DNA of 62,046 nt from Akkermansiaceae bacterium UBA1506. Lineage in GTDB: Bacteria; Verrucomicrobiota; Verrucomicrobiia; Verrucomicrobiales; DEV007. The notes beneath the pieces were generated by a model, which was not told the DNA's origin, did no database searches, and worked only from the letters and a program-made list of their open reading frames with translations. The stretch covers positions 19,049-81,094 of the forward strand of contig DCQY01000046.1 of assembly GCA_002323995.1 (NCBI GenBank). The letters run 5' to 3'. The translations under genes were made by a program, and so were the position numbers. This document shows positions 16,027 through 24,836 of this stretch, in pieces (position 1 is the stretch's first letter; each line of letters starts with the position of its first letter).

Positions 16027-18204
16027 TTAATATCGAAAAGTCCAGCCCACCTTGGCTGTTGCTTCAGTGCCCTGGACTTCAAAGTCACGCTCGAGTGTGT
16101 AAAGATAGCCCTGATTGAAAACAAGGAATATATCGCTGCCCGGCTTCACGATATAACGCAGCCGACTGTTAAGTCCCACGTTTCTCGACTCAGAGTCCCA
16201 CTGGATCAGGTTATTCCACGAAAGTCTTGGGTTGGGCGTGATTCGAAATCCAAACTGACCCACCACCACGTCAAACTCTCCGCCGGGAAGGTCGACCAGA
16301 TCCCAATCAACTTCCAAATCCAATCCCCAGTATGCCGAAGGGCGCCACTCAACTTCCGAACTCACTCCGTGACGATAACCGTTGTAGAATTCACCCACTC
16401 GACCCCTTAACTCGAGACTGAGAGGCCTGTGGTTACTCGTTTCGATCTCTGCGATGATTCGTCCAAAATCATAGCGACCCGTTGGGATGACCACGTCTTC
16501 GGCGATATTGAATGGTTCGTCGAGCACCTCGCGTGTCCACTCGGGAAAGATTGTGAATTCGTCTCCGGACTCAAAATCTACGGCCAGCTCAATTGGCACC
16601 CACTCCGCCGACTCGGTCTGGTTATCTAGGTCAGTGATAAGCGAGGCCGAAGTCTCCAGTGAATACTCCCTCAACCACTCAATCCCCTCGGGGTAAAACT
16701 CATACTGAACGCTTCCAACAGCTCGCCTTGTTCCTGGTCTTCGAACAAAGCCCTGAGCTGGTTCGAAGTCTTCATCAATCTGTCGAAGGCTTGCTTCGAA
16801 ATTTAATGGCTCGTTGGGAGAGTCCAACCACGCTCCGAAGGCATGAGCCTGGACTCCTTCGTCATTTTGACTCATCAACTCATAAAGCTTCACATTAATC
16901 TGGTCGCGTCCGTCTCCGATGTAGCTACTCTTAAAATCAAAGTCGACACCACCCACGATATTTTCGCGATTCGTAGCTGGATCCCCATAACTAAAGAAAG
17001 TCCCCACTCGCGACTCCCTTCCGATGTCATGAGTCAACCTCATCACTCCGATCTGGTCCTTCTCAAGAACGGGAGTGTTGTTGAGGAAACTGCCGAAGAC
17101 ACCAACACCGACCTTTCCGATTCGACCAGTCACTTTACCTCCCGCGAGGATATCCACTTTTTGACGTGCCTCCGACAATCCAATGGTTCGGGAGTAGAAT
17201 GGAATTAGGCTGGAACTTGCCGGACCAAACTCAAAATACTCCTGTCCTTCCAGGAAGAAGTCTCTTCTTTCTGGGAAAAAGAGCGGAAACCGAGTCAAAT
17301 TTACAACGCGGTCATCGACTTCAGTCTCTGCAAAATCCGTATTCCACGTCAGGGTTGCTGTGAGGTTAGGGGTAATCTGCCAGAACAAGTCGACACCATA
17401 GTCGCTATCAAATCCATTATCACTGTTTCCACTCTGATAACGTCCCAATGCGTATGGCTGCAGATCAATCCCCAAACCTCGCTCAAGGTTGTTGAGTCCG
17501 CTAATCTTGCCTGCATCTTCCAGTTTATGAAAGCTGCGATTCCGATAAGCTCCAGACCAACGGTTTTGCTCTTGGTGTCGTGGCAACCAACGTCCGAAAT
17601 TAGCTGCCCAAGTTGAAGAGTTGGGATTGAAGGAAACGCTTCGAAAAGGAATCGAAAATTCAGCCGACCAGCCCGTCTCTGTCCTCTTCCCGACCCCATC
17701 CCAGATTGCATCCCAGTTCATGTTAGGTCTCGTGAAGAGACTCGTAACCCGACCGTCCCCTTTTGCGCCATTCGCATTGACTCGGAAGTAATATCCGTCA
17801 CGTTCCGTTTGATAGGGATCGAGGAGTATGAAGACATAATCATCAGCCGAGATCCTTTGATCGCGCTGCATGATTGAGGCATTTACCTGGCCGGGTTTGC
17901 TATCATCGCAACGAAATGAGACATAAAGATTCCGATCATCGAAGCAGATTCGAATTTCGGTGTCCTCTGATGGAGGCGCCTGCTCCCTAGGATACATTTG
18001 AGTCAGACTGGGAATAACGCTCGCCTTCTCCCAAACCTCGTCGGTAAGCTCACCGTCAATCTTGGGTGCTTCTTCTGGCTCAATTCGAATTGCACTGATG
18101 ATCTCTTCAGTGTTCGCTGTCACACCCAAACCGATGAGCAACGAAGCGACCAACAAAAAACCCTTTCGCAAGGAAGTCGCAAACGCCTGTGGTAGAGGAA
18201 CCAT
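16027..18204 (-). CDS. DUF5916 outer-membrane protein with CBM9-like N-terminal domain
   Basis: 725 residues from the ATG giving MVPLPQAFATSLRKGFLLVA, which opens a signal peptide; a TTG five codons upstream is less likely. Residues about 35-210 form a family 9 carbohydrate-binding-like domain (APKIDGELTDEVWEKA at the start, RICFDDRNLYVSFRCDD, then YYFRVNANGAKGDGR). The rest is the DUF5916 beta-barrel region with repeated amphipathic strands (DLFWQITPNLTATLTWNTDF, FPLFFPERRDFFLEGQEYF), ending in the aromatic strand AKVGWTFRY. The final aromatic residue is typical of outer-membrane barrels. Function is unknown; glycan binding or transport is a guess from the domain. The stop is only 6 bases from the convergent metH stop. 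Confidence 0.8.
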   Translation of the reverse strand: MVPLPQAFATSLRKGFLLVASLLIGLGVTANTEEIISAIRIEPEEAPKIDGELTDEVWEKASVIPSLTQMYPREQAPPSEDTEIRICFDDRNLYVSFRCDDSKPGQVNASIMQRDQRISADDYVFILLDPYQTERDGYYFRVNANGAKGDGRVTSLFTRPNMNWDAIWDGVGKRTETGWSAEFSIPFRSVSFNPNSSTWAANFGRWLPRHQEQNRWSGAYRNRSFHKLEDAGKISGLNNLERGLGIDLQPYALGRYQSGNSDNGFDSDYGVDLFWQITPNLTATLTWNTDFAETEVDDRVVNLTRFPLFFPERRDFFLEGQEYFEFGPASSSLIPFYSRTIGLSEARQKVDILAGGKVTGRIGKVGVGVFGSFLNNTPVLEKDQIGVMRLTHDIGRESRVGTFFSYGDPATNRENIVGGVDFDFKSSYIGDGRDQINVKLYELMSQNDEGVQAHAFGAWLDSPNEPLNFEASLRQIDEDFEPAQGFVRRPGTRRAVGSVQYEFYPEGIEWLREYSLETSASLITDLDNQTESAEWVPIELAVDFESGDEFTIFPEWTREVLDEPFNIAEDVVIPTGRYDFGRIIAEIETSNHRPLSLELRGRVGEFYNGYRHGVSSEVEWRPSAYWGLDLEVDWDLVDLPGGEFDVVVGQFGFRITPNPRLSWNNLIQWDSESRNVGLNSRLRYIVKPGSDIFLVFNQGYLYTLERDFEVQGTEATAKVGWTFRY

Positions 18205-18294
18205 CAAATCTACTAACAAAGCTCAAATCACGTCTGGATCAAGCAACGCCAGCGCCATATTCAAGTGTCTGAGAAAGCGGGCTGATTCAATTCC

Positions 18295-19299
18295 TCAACG
18301 AAGTGTCAGCCTTGCTGCCACATCCTTGGCAAAGTAAGTCAAAATCATATCCGCTCCCGCCCGCTTGATGCCGAGCAAAGATTCCATCACAACCTTCTCC
18401 TCGTCGATCCAGCCATCCTTTGCCGCAGACTTAATCATTAGGTATTCGCCGCTGACCTGATAAGCGGCGAGAGGAACGTCGAAGGTATCGCGAATGAGTC
18501 GCACAACATCTAGATAAGGACCGGCTGGCTTGACCATAAGCATATCAGCTCCTTCGGCCACATCGAGGTCTGCTTCACGCAACGCCTCTCGACTGTTGGC
18601 CGGATCCATCTGGTAAGTCTTCTTGTCTCCCACTTTGGGGGCCGAATCCAATGCTCCACGAAACGGCCCATAGTAAGCCGAAGCATATTTAGCGGTGTAG
18701 CTGAGTATCGAAACATCTTTGTGGCCAGCACCATCCAACACCTCGCGAATCGCCCCAACACGCCCGTCCATCATATCGCTAGGAGAAACAATGTCCGCGC
18801 CAGCATTGGCATGGCAAAGGGCCTGCTGACAAAGTATTTCGACTGTTTCGTCGTTGAGGATTTTAAGTTCCCCATCGTCTCCCTCTATTACGATACCATC
18901 GTGACCGTCGGCATTGTAGGGATCCAACGCAACATCGGTGATTACTAACACATCCGGATACGCCTCCTTGACGGCTTGAATCGCTCGAGGAACGAGTCCA
19001 TCAGGATTGAAACACTCCTCACCTTTCGAAGTCTTGAGATCGTCCTCGATCTTCGGAAAAAAGACCACCGCCCGAACGCCAAATTGATAGGCTTCACCTA
19101 CTTCTTTTACCAAACCTTTTAGGCTCCAACGATAGCAACCCGGCATGGACTCGATGGGGTAATCCGATTCATCTTCGTGAATGAAAAGCGGATAAATTAA
19201 ATCTTCCGGCGCCAGAAGCGTCTCACGCGACAAGCCGCGCACAGCCGCATTTTTGCGATTACGTCTCGGGCGGATGGGTAGGTTTAGTTTCTGGGACAT
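18295..19299 (-). CDS. hemB: Porphobilinogen synthase (delta-aminolevulinate dehydratase)
   Basis: A 334-residue HemB. Both Schiff-base lysines are present, in SYTAKYAS and LMVKPAGPY. The metal loop reads DVALDPYNADGHDG, lacking the three cysteines of zinc enzymes, so this is the magnesium-type enzyme seen in many bacteria. It condenses two 5-aminolevulinate to porphobilinogen, the common precursor of haem and also of cobalamin. Length and start (MSQKLNLPIRPRR) are normal. Same strand as the DUF5916 gene, with about 90 bases between. Confidence 0.96.
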   Translation of the reverse strand: MSQKLNLPIRPRRNRKNAAVRGLSRETLLAPEDLIYPLFIHEDESDYPIESMPGCYRWSLKGLVKEVGEAYQFGVRAVVFFPKIEDDLKTSKGEECFNPDGLVPRAIQAVKEAYPDVLVITDVALDPYNADGHDGIVIEGDDGELKILNDETVEILCQQALCHANAGADIVSPSDMMDGRVGAIREVLDGAGHKDVSILSYTAKYASAYYGPFRGALDSAPKVGDKKTYQMDPANSREALREADLDVAEGADMLMVKPAGPYLDVVRLIRDTFDVPLAAYQVSGEYLMIKSAAKDGWIDEEKVVMESLLGIKRAGADMILTYFAKDVAARLTLR

Positions 19300-19379
19300 A
19301 TCTCAAATCATTCTTTAGTATCTTTACCCTCCCAGCCGGTGACAGCAAGCTATTCGCGCAACCGGTCGGCCTCATCACA

Positions 19380-19490
19380 TTACTTGGCCTGCTTCGCATC
19401 CCAATAGGCATGAGCCTGTCCGGTGATCTTGGCAGGAATTTCGACATGAGAAGTTTCCTTTAAGGGTAACTCCATCCTGAGAGCATACAT
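19380..19490 (-). CDS. Short open frame (36 aa), possible gene remnant
   Basis: MYALRMELPLKETSHVEIPA continues to a TAA stop with KITGQAHAYWDAKQAK. It reads like the C-terminus of a folded protein and stays open upstream for more codons (NTRIVGFYAV). Its ATG overlaps the stop of the cysS-like fragment as TAATG. I do not recognise the family. It is more likely a decayed remnant than an independent gene. Confidence 0.3.
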   Translation of the reverse strand: MYALRMELPLKETSHVEIPAKITGQAHAYWDAKQAK

Positions 19491-19723
19491 TACGGCGTAA
19501 AACCCGACAATTCGAGTGTTCTGCGAAACACATCTCGTAACACGAAAGCCCGAAACTTACTGATGTGAGCCGCCCCATAAACGGTCGGGCCGCAGCAATA
19601 GAATTCGCAGCAATAGAATTGAAAAACCTCTCCGTGCAGCGGTAAAAGCCCTCGCAGTTCACGACTCATGGTTTCAAAGAGTCTCATCATCGGCGATAGC
19701 ATAGCAAATGGAAGGCCTCTCAA
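19490..19723 (-). pseudogene. cysS: Remnant of cysteinyl-tRNA synthetase N-terminus
   Basis: A 77-codon frame starting at TTG overlapping the stop of the preceding PLP-enzyme gene. RLFETMSRELRGLLPLHG, then YCCGPTVYGAAHISKFRAF and VLRDVFRRTLELSGF, match the start of CysS, whose signature is YVCGPTVYxxxHIGNxR. Here the HIGN catalytic motif is HISK and the frame stops before the rest of the Rossmann fold. A 15-bp tandem duplication in the DNA repeats part of FYCC just before GPTVY, which is not seen in intact CysS. Intact CysS is about 460 residues, so this is a truncated, mutated copy; a functional gene is expected elsewhere. Confidence 0.6.
19591..19620. repeat. 15-bp tandem duplication inside the cysS remnant
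   Basis: CGCAGCAATAGAATT occurs twice in perfect head-to-tail order. It adds five codons to the synthetase-like frame just before its GPTVY motif, consistent with replication slippage in a gene without selection. Confidence 0.9.
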
Positions 19724-21243
19724 CCGCTTTCTCCAAGAACTCCAAAGGCCTCCTCAAAACGCCCCCGAAGATCTTCAGGGTCCTCGAGCCCTACCCAGAT
19801 TCTTAGCAAATTCGCCGGAGCTCCTCGCTTGGCCGCCCATTCCAGCTCATCGTAGTGCGCAAGCAACGTGTAGGGACAGACCAAGCTGAAGTCAGTGCCC
19901 AGGCTGGGCCCCTTGGAGATAGCGAGAGCATCATAGAAAGCCCTTGCTGCCGGTTCTCCGCCCTTAATCACGAAAGAGATCAAGGCGCCATAGCCCCCGG
20001 AAGAGCGCCGAACCTGATCGTAATAGTCGCGACATTCACTCGACGGGTGCCAGAGGTTTTTTATCTCAGGGCGCGTTCGGAGCCAATCGACCAGTTCGGC
20101 AGCGTTTTCATTAGTAGCCTCAACTCGCTCCCGAAAATGTCGCGAATTCACCTCCAGAACCCGAGCATCATGAAGAAAAAGCGGACTGGCAGCTTCTTCG
20201 GATGGAAGGCGCTCCCGGAGGAGCTCGTAGAATTCTGTCCCAGGCTTGACGACGACAGCCCCGCCAGCGACGTCCCCTGCCCCGGAAAACATTTTGGTTA
20301 GGCTGGTGGTGACCACATCCGCATAGCGAAAGGCATCCGTGTTGATAGCAGTAGCGACCGTATCATCTACCACCAGTGGCACCCCTTTTTTGTTCAGAAT
20401 CGAAGCCAGTCGCTCCAAGTTTGCTGTTCGCAAGAGAGGATTACTGGGTAACTCGGTAAAAACGGCTGTCGCTCTTTTACCCTCCTCAAACCAAGTTTTC
20501 ACCTCTTCTACCCCACCAGATTCGGTAATAGAGAAGTCAGCGGCGCCAGCTTCAGCAAACTCCTGCTGCACCTTGAGAGAATCGAGATAAGGGAACTCGA
20601 TCTGAATACTTGGATCTTCTGGTTTATCTATGAGAAGAAGGCGATGCACCGCCGCAATCGCCGCCATACCCGAAGAAAAAAGGAACACATCCTTCCCGGT
20701 CAACCCATGGTAAAGCTTAGCGATTCGCTGCCGTAAAACGCTAATCGCCTGTTTCCCCGCCTCGACCGCTTCATCATTGACCGGAGCGTCAGCCAGCGCC
20801 GCTTCCGCGAGCCGACTACTCACGATTTCACCGCTGTGCTGCCAGTATTTCCAACCCCAGGTAAAAGCCTCCTCTTTGAAGAGTACTGCTGTCAGGTTTT
20901 CCCAACCGTAAGACTCCAATCGCGAAGTCGCACCGCAACGGCGCTTGATGTAGTCAGCGCATCGCCATGCCGCAGCCAGAGATGGAAACACCATCGCAAC
21001 CTCGTCTTTTTTGGCGAATTCTTCCTGAGCGGCAAGAAACAACTCCGCAACAAAGGGGTGAGGGACAAAGCGAGGGTAACCCGATTCAAAGGCATCAATG
21101 ACCTCTGCCTTTCCCTCCTCATAACCTATCACATCCTCCCACCTGGGCAGGCATACCGAAACGGCATGATCATTTTCAGGAATTGCCTTTCCAAGGTCCT
21201 CGGCCCCGCAAAAAGGCTTGGTGAATGGATCTCTCACAACCAT
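19720..21243 (-). CDS. Cystathionine gamma-synthase, fungal Str2/MetB-like
   Basis: A 507-residue PLP enzyme of the Cys/Met metabolism family, about 120 residues longer than usual bacterial MetB. Residues about 15-120 form an N-terminal extension with GKAIPENDHAVSVCLPRW and GYEEGKAEVIDAFESGYPRF, which I know from fungal cystathionine gamma-synthase (Str2). The core has the PLP lysine in TTSLTKMFSGAGDVAGG and the phosphate-contact region FLFSSGMAAIAAVHR. Expected reaction: O-acyl-homoserine plus cysteine to cystathionine. The next upstream gene on the strand encodes another transsulfuration enzyme, which would complete cystathionine formation and cleavage toward MetH. Substrate details are inferred. 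Confidence 0.8.
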   Translation of the reverse strand: MVVRDPFTKPFCGAEDLGKAIPENDHAVSVCLPRWEDVIGYEEGKAEVIDAFESGYPRFVPHPFVAELFLAAQEEFAKKDEVAMVFPSLAAAWRCADYIKRRCGATSRLESYGWENLTAVLFKEEAFTWGWKYWQHSGEIVSSRLAEAALADAPVNDEAVEAGKQAISVLRQRIAKLYHGLTGKDVFLFSSGMAAIAAVHRLLLIDKPEDPSIQIEFPYLDSLKVQQEFAEAGAADFSITESGGVEEVKTWFEEGKRATAVFTELPSNPLLRTANLERLASILNKKGVPLVVDDTVATAINTDAFRYADVVTTSLTKMFSGAGDVAGGAVVVKPGTEFYELLRERLPSEEAASPLFLHDARVLEVNSRHFRERVEATNENAAELVDWLRTRPEIKNLWHPSSECRDYYDQVRRSSGGYGALISFVIKGGEPAARAFYDALAISKGPSLGTDFSLVCPYTLLAHYDELEWAAKRGAPANLLRIWVGLEDPEDLRGRFEEAFGVLGESG

Positions 21244-21260
21244 CGAATAAAATTACCTCG

Positions 21261-22415
21261 CTACGCTTGCAGTGCGTCGCGCACATCGTCGATGAGATCT
21301 TCTACCGTCTCAATGCCTACGGAAAAACGCACTAAGGAATCAGTAATACCAACCGCCTCGCGTGTTTCCTTTGGAATCGCAGCGTGGGTCATCGAAGCCG
21401 GGTGGCAGACGAGAGACTCAATGCCACCCAAGCTCTCAGCTCTAGGGAAAAGCGACAGTGCCCCTACCATTTTTATTGTATCCTCCAGTGAACGGCCAAA
21501 ATCGACCGTAACAATTCCAGAGCCAGCTGCCATTTGACGTTTGGCGAGTTCATATTGCGGATGGGAAGGTAAGAAGGGATACCTCACTGTCACGGCATCG
21601 GTTTCGTGCTCCAGAAAAGTCGCAAAAGCGAGCGCATTACTGCTGTGACGCTCCATGCGAATGGCCTCGGTTTTGGCACCGCGCAAAGTCAGCCAACAAT
21701 CCATCGGCGAAGGCTGAAGACCAAGCGCCTTTTGCGCGAATGTCATCTTCTCATGCCACTCATCGGAGTTAGTACAGACCGATCCCACGAGAGCATCAGA
21801 ATGACCGTTGGAGTACTTGGTGAGGGAGATAAGAGAAAGGTCCGCCCCTAACTCAACCGGCCGCTGCAGGTAACTGCTCGCAAACGTATTATCGACAACG
21901 AGAGAAGCATCCGCCGCATGAGAGACGTCAGCAACAGCAGCGATGTCAATGATTTTGAGGTTGGGATTGGTTGGACTCTCGATCCAGACCAGAGCGGGCG
22001 CGTGATTTGCAACCCCCTCGAGCGAGGCCGGATCCGTGAAATCAACATAACGGACTTCAACTCCAAATTTAGCGAAGACTTGGGAAAAAAGCCGGAAAGT
22101 GCAGCCATAAATGTTCTCTTCCGCCAGAACCACGTCTCCGCTCTTCAGCGTCGAAACGATTGCCGTTATGGCCGAAACTCCACTTCCAAAAGATGTCGCA
22201 TGCGCCGCGCCTTCAAGACTGGCGACAGTTCGGTCGAGTAACCGAAAATTCGGATTACCCGAGCGTGTGTAATCAAATCCATTCGGGTTGCCGTATTCAA
22301 AGGTTGAAGTCAACCAAATTGGGGGCGTCACCGCCCCAGTATCACCCACAAAATCCCTTCCCGAGTGAATCGCGCGGGTTTCAAATCCTTTTGAGTCCGA
22401 TGGTCTCTTACTCAT
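21261..22415 (-). CDS. Transsulfuration PLP enzyme (cystathionine beta/gamma-lyase or synthase)
   Basis: 384 residues, fold type I Cys/Met metabolism enzyme. I start at the ATG (MSKRPSDSKGFETRA) with GGAGG five bases upstream; a start five codons earlier has no such site. Features: FETRAIHSG and TPPIWLTSTFEYGNPNGFDYTRSGNPN (substrate and PLP tyrosines), FGSGVSAITAIVS (PLP phosphate), and the PLP lysine in LISLTKYSNGHSD. The C-terminal half carries ESLGGIESLVCHPASMTHA, typical of gamma-family enzymes. It could cleave cystathionine (MetC or CGL) or make it (MetB). With a separate synthase next door, the lyase role is more likely. Confidence 0.85.
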   Translation of the reverse strand: MSKRPSDSKGFETRAIHSGRDFVGDTGAVTPPIWLTSTFEYGNPNGFDYTRSGNPNFRLLDRTVASLEGAAHATSFGSGVSAITAIVSTLKSGDVVLAEENIYGCTFRLFSQVFAKFGVEVRYVDFTDPASLEGVANHAPALVWIESPTNPNLKIIDIAAVADVSHAADASLVVDNTFASSYLQRPVELGADLSLISLTKYSNGHSDALVGSVCTNSDEWHEKMTFAQKALGLQPSPMDCWLTLRGAKTEAIRMERHSSNALAFATFLEHETDAVTVRYPFLPSHPQYELAKRQMAAGSGIVTVDFGRSLEDTIKMVGALSLFPRAESLGGIESLVCHPASMTHAAIPKETREAVGITDSLVRFSVGIETVEDLIDDVRDALQA

Positions 22416-22530
22416 GTGCCTCCGAATCAACAGGCTTAAGTGCCTCAGTCAACCCTATTGGCTGTCATCGTTGCAAATTCGAGGGGTATCGTATTGATTT
22501 CTTTACCCTGAAAAGTTCATCTTTAGCACC

Positions 22531-23025
22531 GTGAATTTCAGTAACCTCCCAACTCCTCCCCATTTATTCCGCCAATTCGAGCGCGGGGATATCAGTCGCG
22601 AAGAGCTTCATGCCAGCCTCGCTCTCCACGCCCGTGGACTAGTTGAGGAAATGGAGGAGGCCCGCAAAAACCCAAAGACCTCCTATCTCGAACGCCTTCG
22701 AAATTTTTCGGCCGCCCGGAAGCTGACTCGAAAACACGGGCGCTCGCGAATTCGTGAAATCTTTCATGCTCTGGGAGAGATTGAAGGATTTCCTCCTGCT
22801 CAGATTCTCTGGAACGCCCGCCACACAGATGTCCCCCTTCACTGCTTTATTCGCAGCCGCATTGAACCTGTCTTTCGAGTGATGCGGCTTGAGGTTAATC
22901 CGATGGATGTCGAAATCGAGATCGAATACGGAGCTAACGACAAGAAAAAAACCTTTCGCGAACTAATCCGACTTCAGCGGACGGCGCGTTTAGAACTCGA
23001 AATGGTCGAACGAAGACCGCTTTAG
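22531..23025 (+). CDS. Conserved hypothetical cytosolic protein
   Basis: 164 residues from a GTG start (NFSNLPTPPHLFRQFERGDI). The first 100 residues are strongly helical and charged (SREELHASLALHARGLVEEM, RNFSAARKLTRKHGRSRIRE). The last 60 look like beta strands (VFRVMRLEVNPMDVEIEIEY) and a basic helix. There is no signal peptide, membrane segment or catalytic motif I recognise. Its end overlaps the convergent DUF3037 gene by 4 bases. It is divergent from the transsulfuration lyase. Confidence 0.6.
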   Translation: MNFSNLPTPPHLFRQFERGDISREELHASLALHARGLVEEMEEARKNPKTSYLERLRNFSAARKLTRKHGRSRIREIFHALGEIEGFPPAQILWNARHTDVPLHCFIRSRIEPVFRVMRLEVNPMDVEIEIEYGANDKKKTFRELIRLQRTARLELEMVERRPL

Positions 23026-23924
23026 CTTTTCAGCTCCAGTTCCGGCCCCTCCTCAACACGAGCGAAATCAAGGATCGCCTTTTCGTCAGTTGCGTCGACG
23101 ACCTCCACGCCAAGTTGCCGCAAACCACCACAGATTTCATCGGCAGCCCGCTGAGATTCTTTATCCGCCGGCATTTTGACAACGAAAAGGAATTCTTTAG
23201 GCAGACACTTGACACGCTTGAGCCGTCGCACCTTGGCCAACCACTCGTCGCCATGGGTGTAAATTCGAGTTGGTGTCGGACGTGAAAGATTGAGCGGCTT
23301 TATCGCTTTCTGAGGAATGTCTTCACCTGTTGGAGTAAACACCAAAGGTATCCCCACATGATAAGCCTCCGTGCCGACCCATGGCGCTTCCTTGTAAAGC
23401 CTGTCAAGACGGTGCGAGTGTAGGAGGCGCTTCAAGTCACGCGTCAATTTTTTCTCCTCGTGATCAACGGGAGTCAGGTTCCAGTGTTCAACATAACGCC
23501 GGTATAGTTCTTCGAGGCACTGTTCAGCATCGTCAGTAAGGCGCGCACCTCTTGAGGCGTAATAAAACGGAGACGCATGAGGCATCGTTAGTTTCCTGAA
23601 CAAATCGATGTCCCCCTCCTGAATAAAAAGGTCTCGTTGCTCTGGATGATTAGTCCCCGCCTGCCTAGCACCATCGGCCCAGAGATTGGTTTCAATTGCC
23701 AGAGCTGAAAGTTCGCTATCAAGACGCCGAATCCCGTTGCGAAAAATCGCAAGATCAAGTTCCGGGAAACAGGCTGTAATTCGCTTGGTCCGCTGCGGCG
23801 AAATCAGCTTGTAGGCCAGGTAACGACTCTTAGCCTCAACAGCGATGACCCCAACATTGATGAATTCACCCGTTTCCCAGTAGGGCCGAAATCCGATGGC
23901 AGCGTAGTTGACGACGAGTTTCAT
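23022..23924 (-). CDS. DUF3037 domain protein
   Basis: 300 residues from the ATG giving MKLVVNYAAIGFRPYWETGE, which is how DUF3037 proteins usually begin; an in-frame ATG 11 codons upstream would overlap the previous gene. The N-terminal 130 residues are the DUF3037 domain (GEFINVGVIAVEAKSRYLAY). The C-terminal part has a separate alpha/beta character and no recognised family. DUF3037 genes commonly sit next to HipA-like kinase genes, as here: the upstream partner ends 14 bases before. Biochemical role unknown. The pair might act as a regulatory or toxin-antitoxin-like unit, which is inference. Confidence 0.7.
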   Translation of the reverse strand: MKLVVNYAAIGFRPYWETGEFINVGVIAVEAKSRYLAYKLISPQRTKRITACFPELDLAIFRNGIRRLDSELSALAIETNLWADGARQAGTNHPEQRDLFIQEGDIDLFRKLTMPHASPFYYASRGARLTDDAEQCLEELYRRYVEHWNLTPVDHEEKKLTRDLKRLLHSHRLDRLYKEAPWVGTEAYHVGIPLVFTPTGEDIPQKAIKPLNLSRPTPTRIYTHGDEWLAKVRRLKRVKCLPKEFLFVVKMPADKESQRAADEICGGLRQLGVEVVDATDEKAILDFARVEEGPELELKS

Positions 23925-23937
23925 AGCGGGAGCAAAA

Positions 23938-24669
23938 TCATCCGGGCAGAATGCCATCTACGGGGACTTCAGGTTTGATTAGTTGAGCTTCAATCTCCTG
24001 CTGAGTCATCGAACTCCGGGCGATCCCGGATTCGCATTCCAACCATTCCGCCGGAATTTCCTCCCAAATTTGACCAAGATTATAGATCGTGGATTCAAAT
24101 TTTGTCCGCCATTTTTCGAAAACTGACCTTTCAATCAAAGGTCTTACGTCACGAAAAATGTGCTCTCGCTTAAACTCGGCTTCATCAAAGTTCGGGTCGA
24201 GACAACGATCATGATCCACGAGGTGGATTGACTGAAGCGTCGGATCCCACAAGACATTAGGATCCCCCCCGAGAATTGAGAGCTGCCGATCGGGGTTTCT
24301 TACCCACCAGTCAAAGAGGATGACACGCAGTTTTACTTCATCCTCGATCTGGCGGAGGTGCGAAACTCGCAGTTCATCAGCAAAAGGAATACGTTGAGAA
24401 CCAAAGGCCGCACCCGGGCAGAATTCATCGGGACGCTCAACAATAGCGTAGCGGGTCAAATCCGAGGGAATCTCAACGATCTGAACGGGCGCTACGGGAA
24501 GGCCGCACTCTTCTGCCAATCGACTAATCACATACTCGACCACGAGTTGGTCACGGGAGATATTATCCCGCTTCAAAAAGTAAGAATGTCCGTCATCTCC
24601 TTCCCCAAAAAAAGGACGGCTTAGCCCGGTCTCGGAACGACCACAGATGCTGACGAGGGTCACTGACAT
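23938..24669 (-). CDS. HipA-like kinase family protein
   Basis: 243 residues, resembling the compact HipA_2 kinase family. Visible features: a glycine-containing start (ETGLSRPFFGEGDDGHSYFLKRDN, with Lys in the ATP-binding strand position), VVEYVISRLAEECGLPVAPV, and the catalytic-loop region ILFDWWVRNPDRQLSILGGD. The last has the N-x-D-R pattern of HipA-type kinases. VDHDRCLDPNF supplies the metal-binding Asp. It is much smaller than HipA (440). Likely a Ser/Thr or small-molecule kinase, target unknown. It is the first gene of a two-gene unit with DUF3037, divergent from sufS. Confidence 0.7.
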   Translation of the reverse strand: MSVTLVSICGRSETGLSRPFFGEGDDGHSYFLKRDNISRDQLVVEYVISRLAEECGLPVAPVQIVEIPSDLTRYAIVERPDEFCPGAAFGSQRIPFADELRVSHLRQIEDEVKLRVILFDWWVRNPDRQLSILGGDPNVLWDPTLQSIHLVDHDRCLDPNFDEAEFKREHIFRDVRPLIERSVFEKWRTKFESTIYNLGQIWEEIPAEWLECESGIARSSMTQQEIEAQLIKPEVPVDGILPG

Positions 24670-24836
24670 ACCAAAAACAAAGGCAAATCGCGAACCTCAG
24701 TTAACCGTAGCGGCCTCACGTGTCAAAAAAGTTCGCGCTCCCGACTCTCATGCCAACCATCCAATAACGCACGAATGCGACAACCCAATCTTGCAAGAAG
24801 GGCGATTCGCGCCACTTTGCGTCGTATATAATCGGG

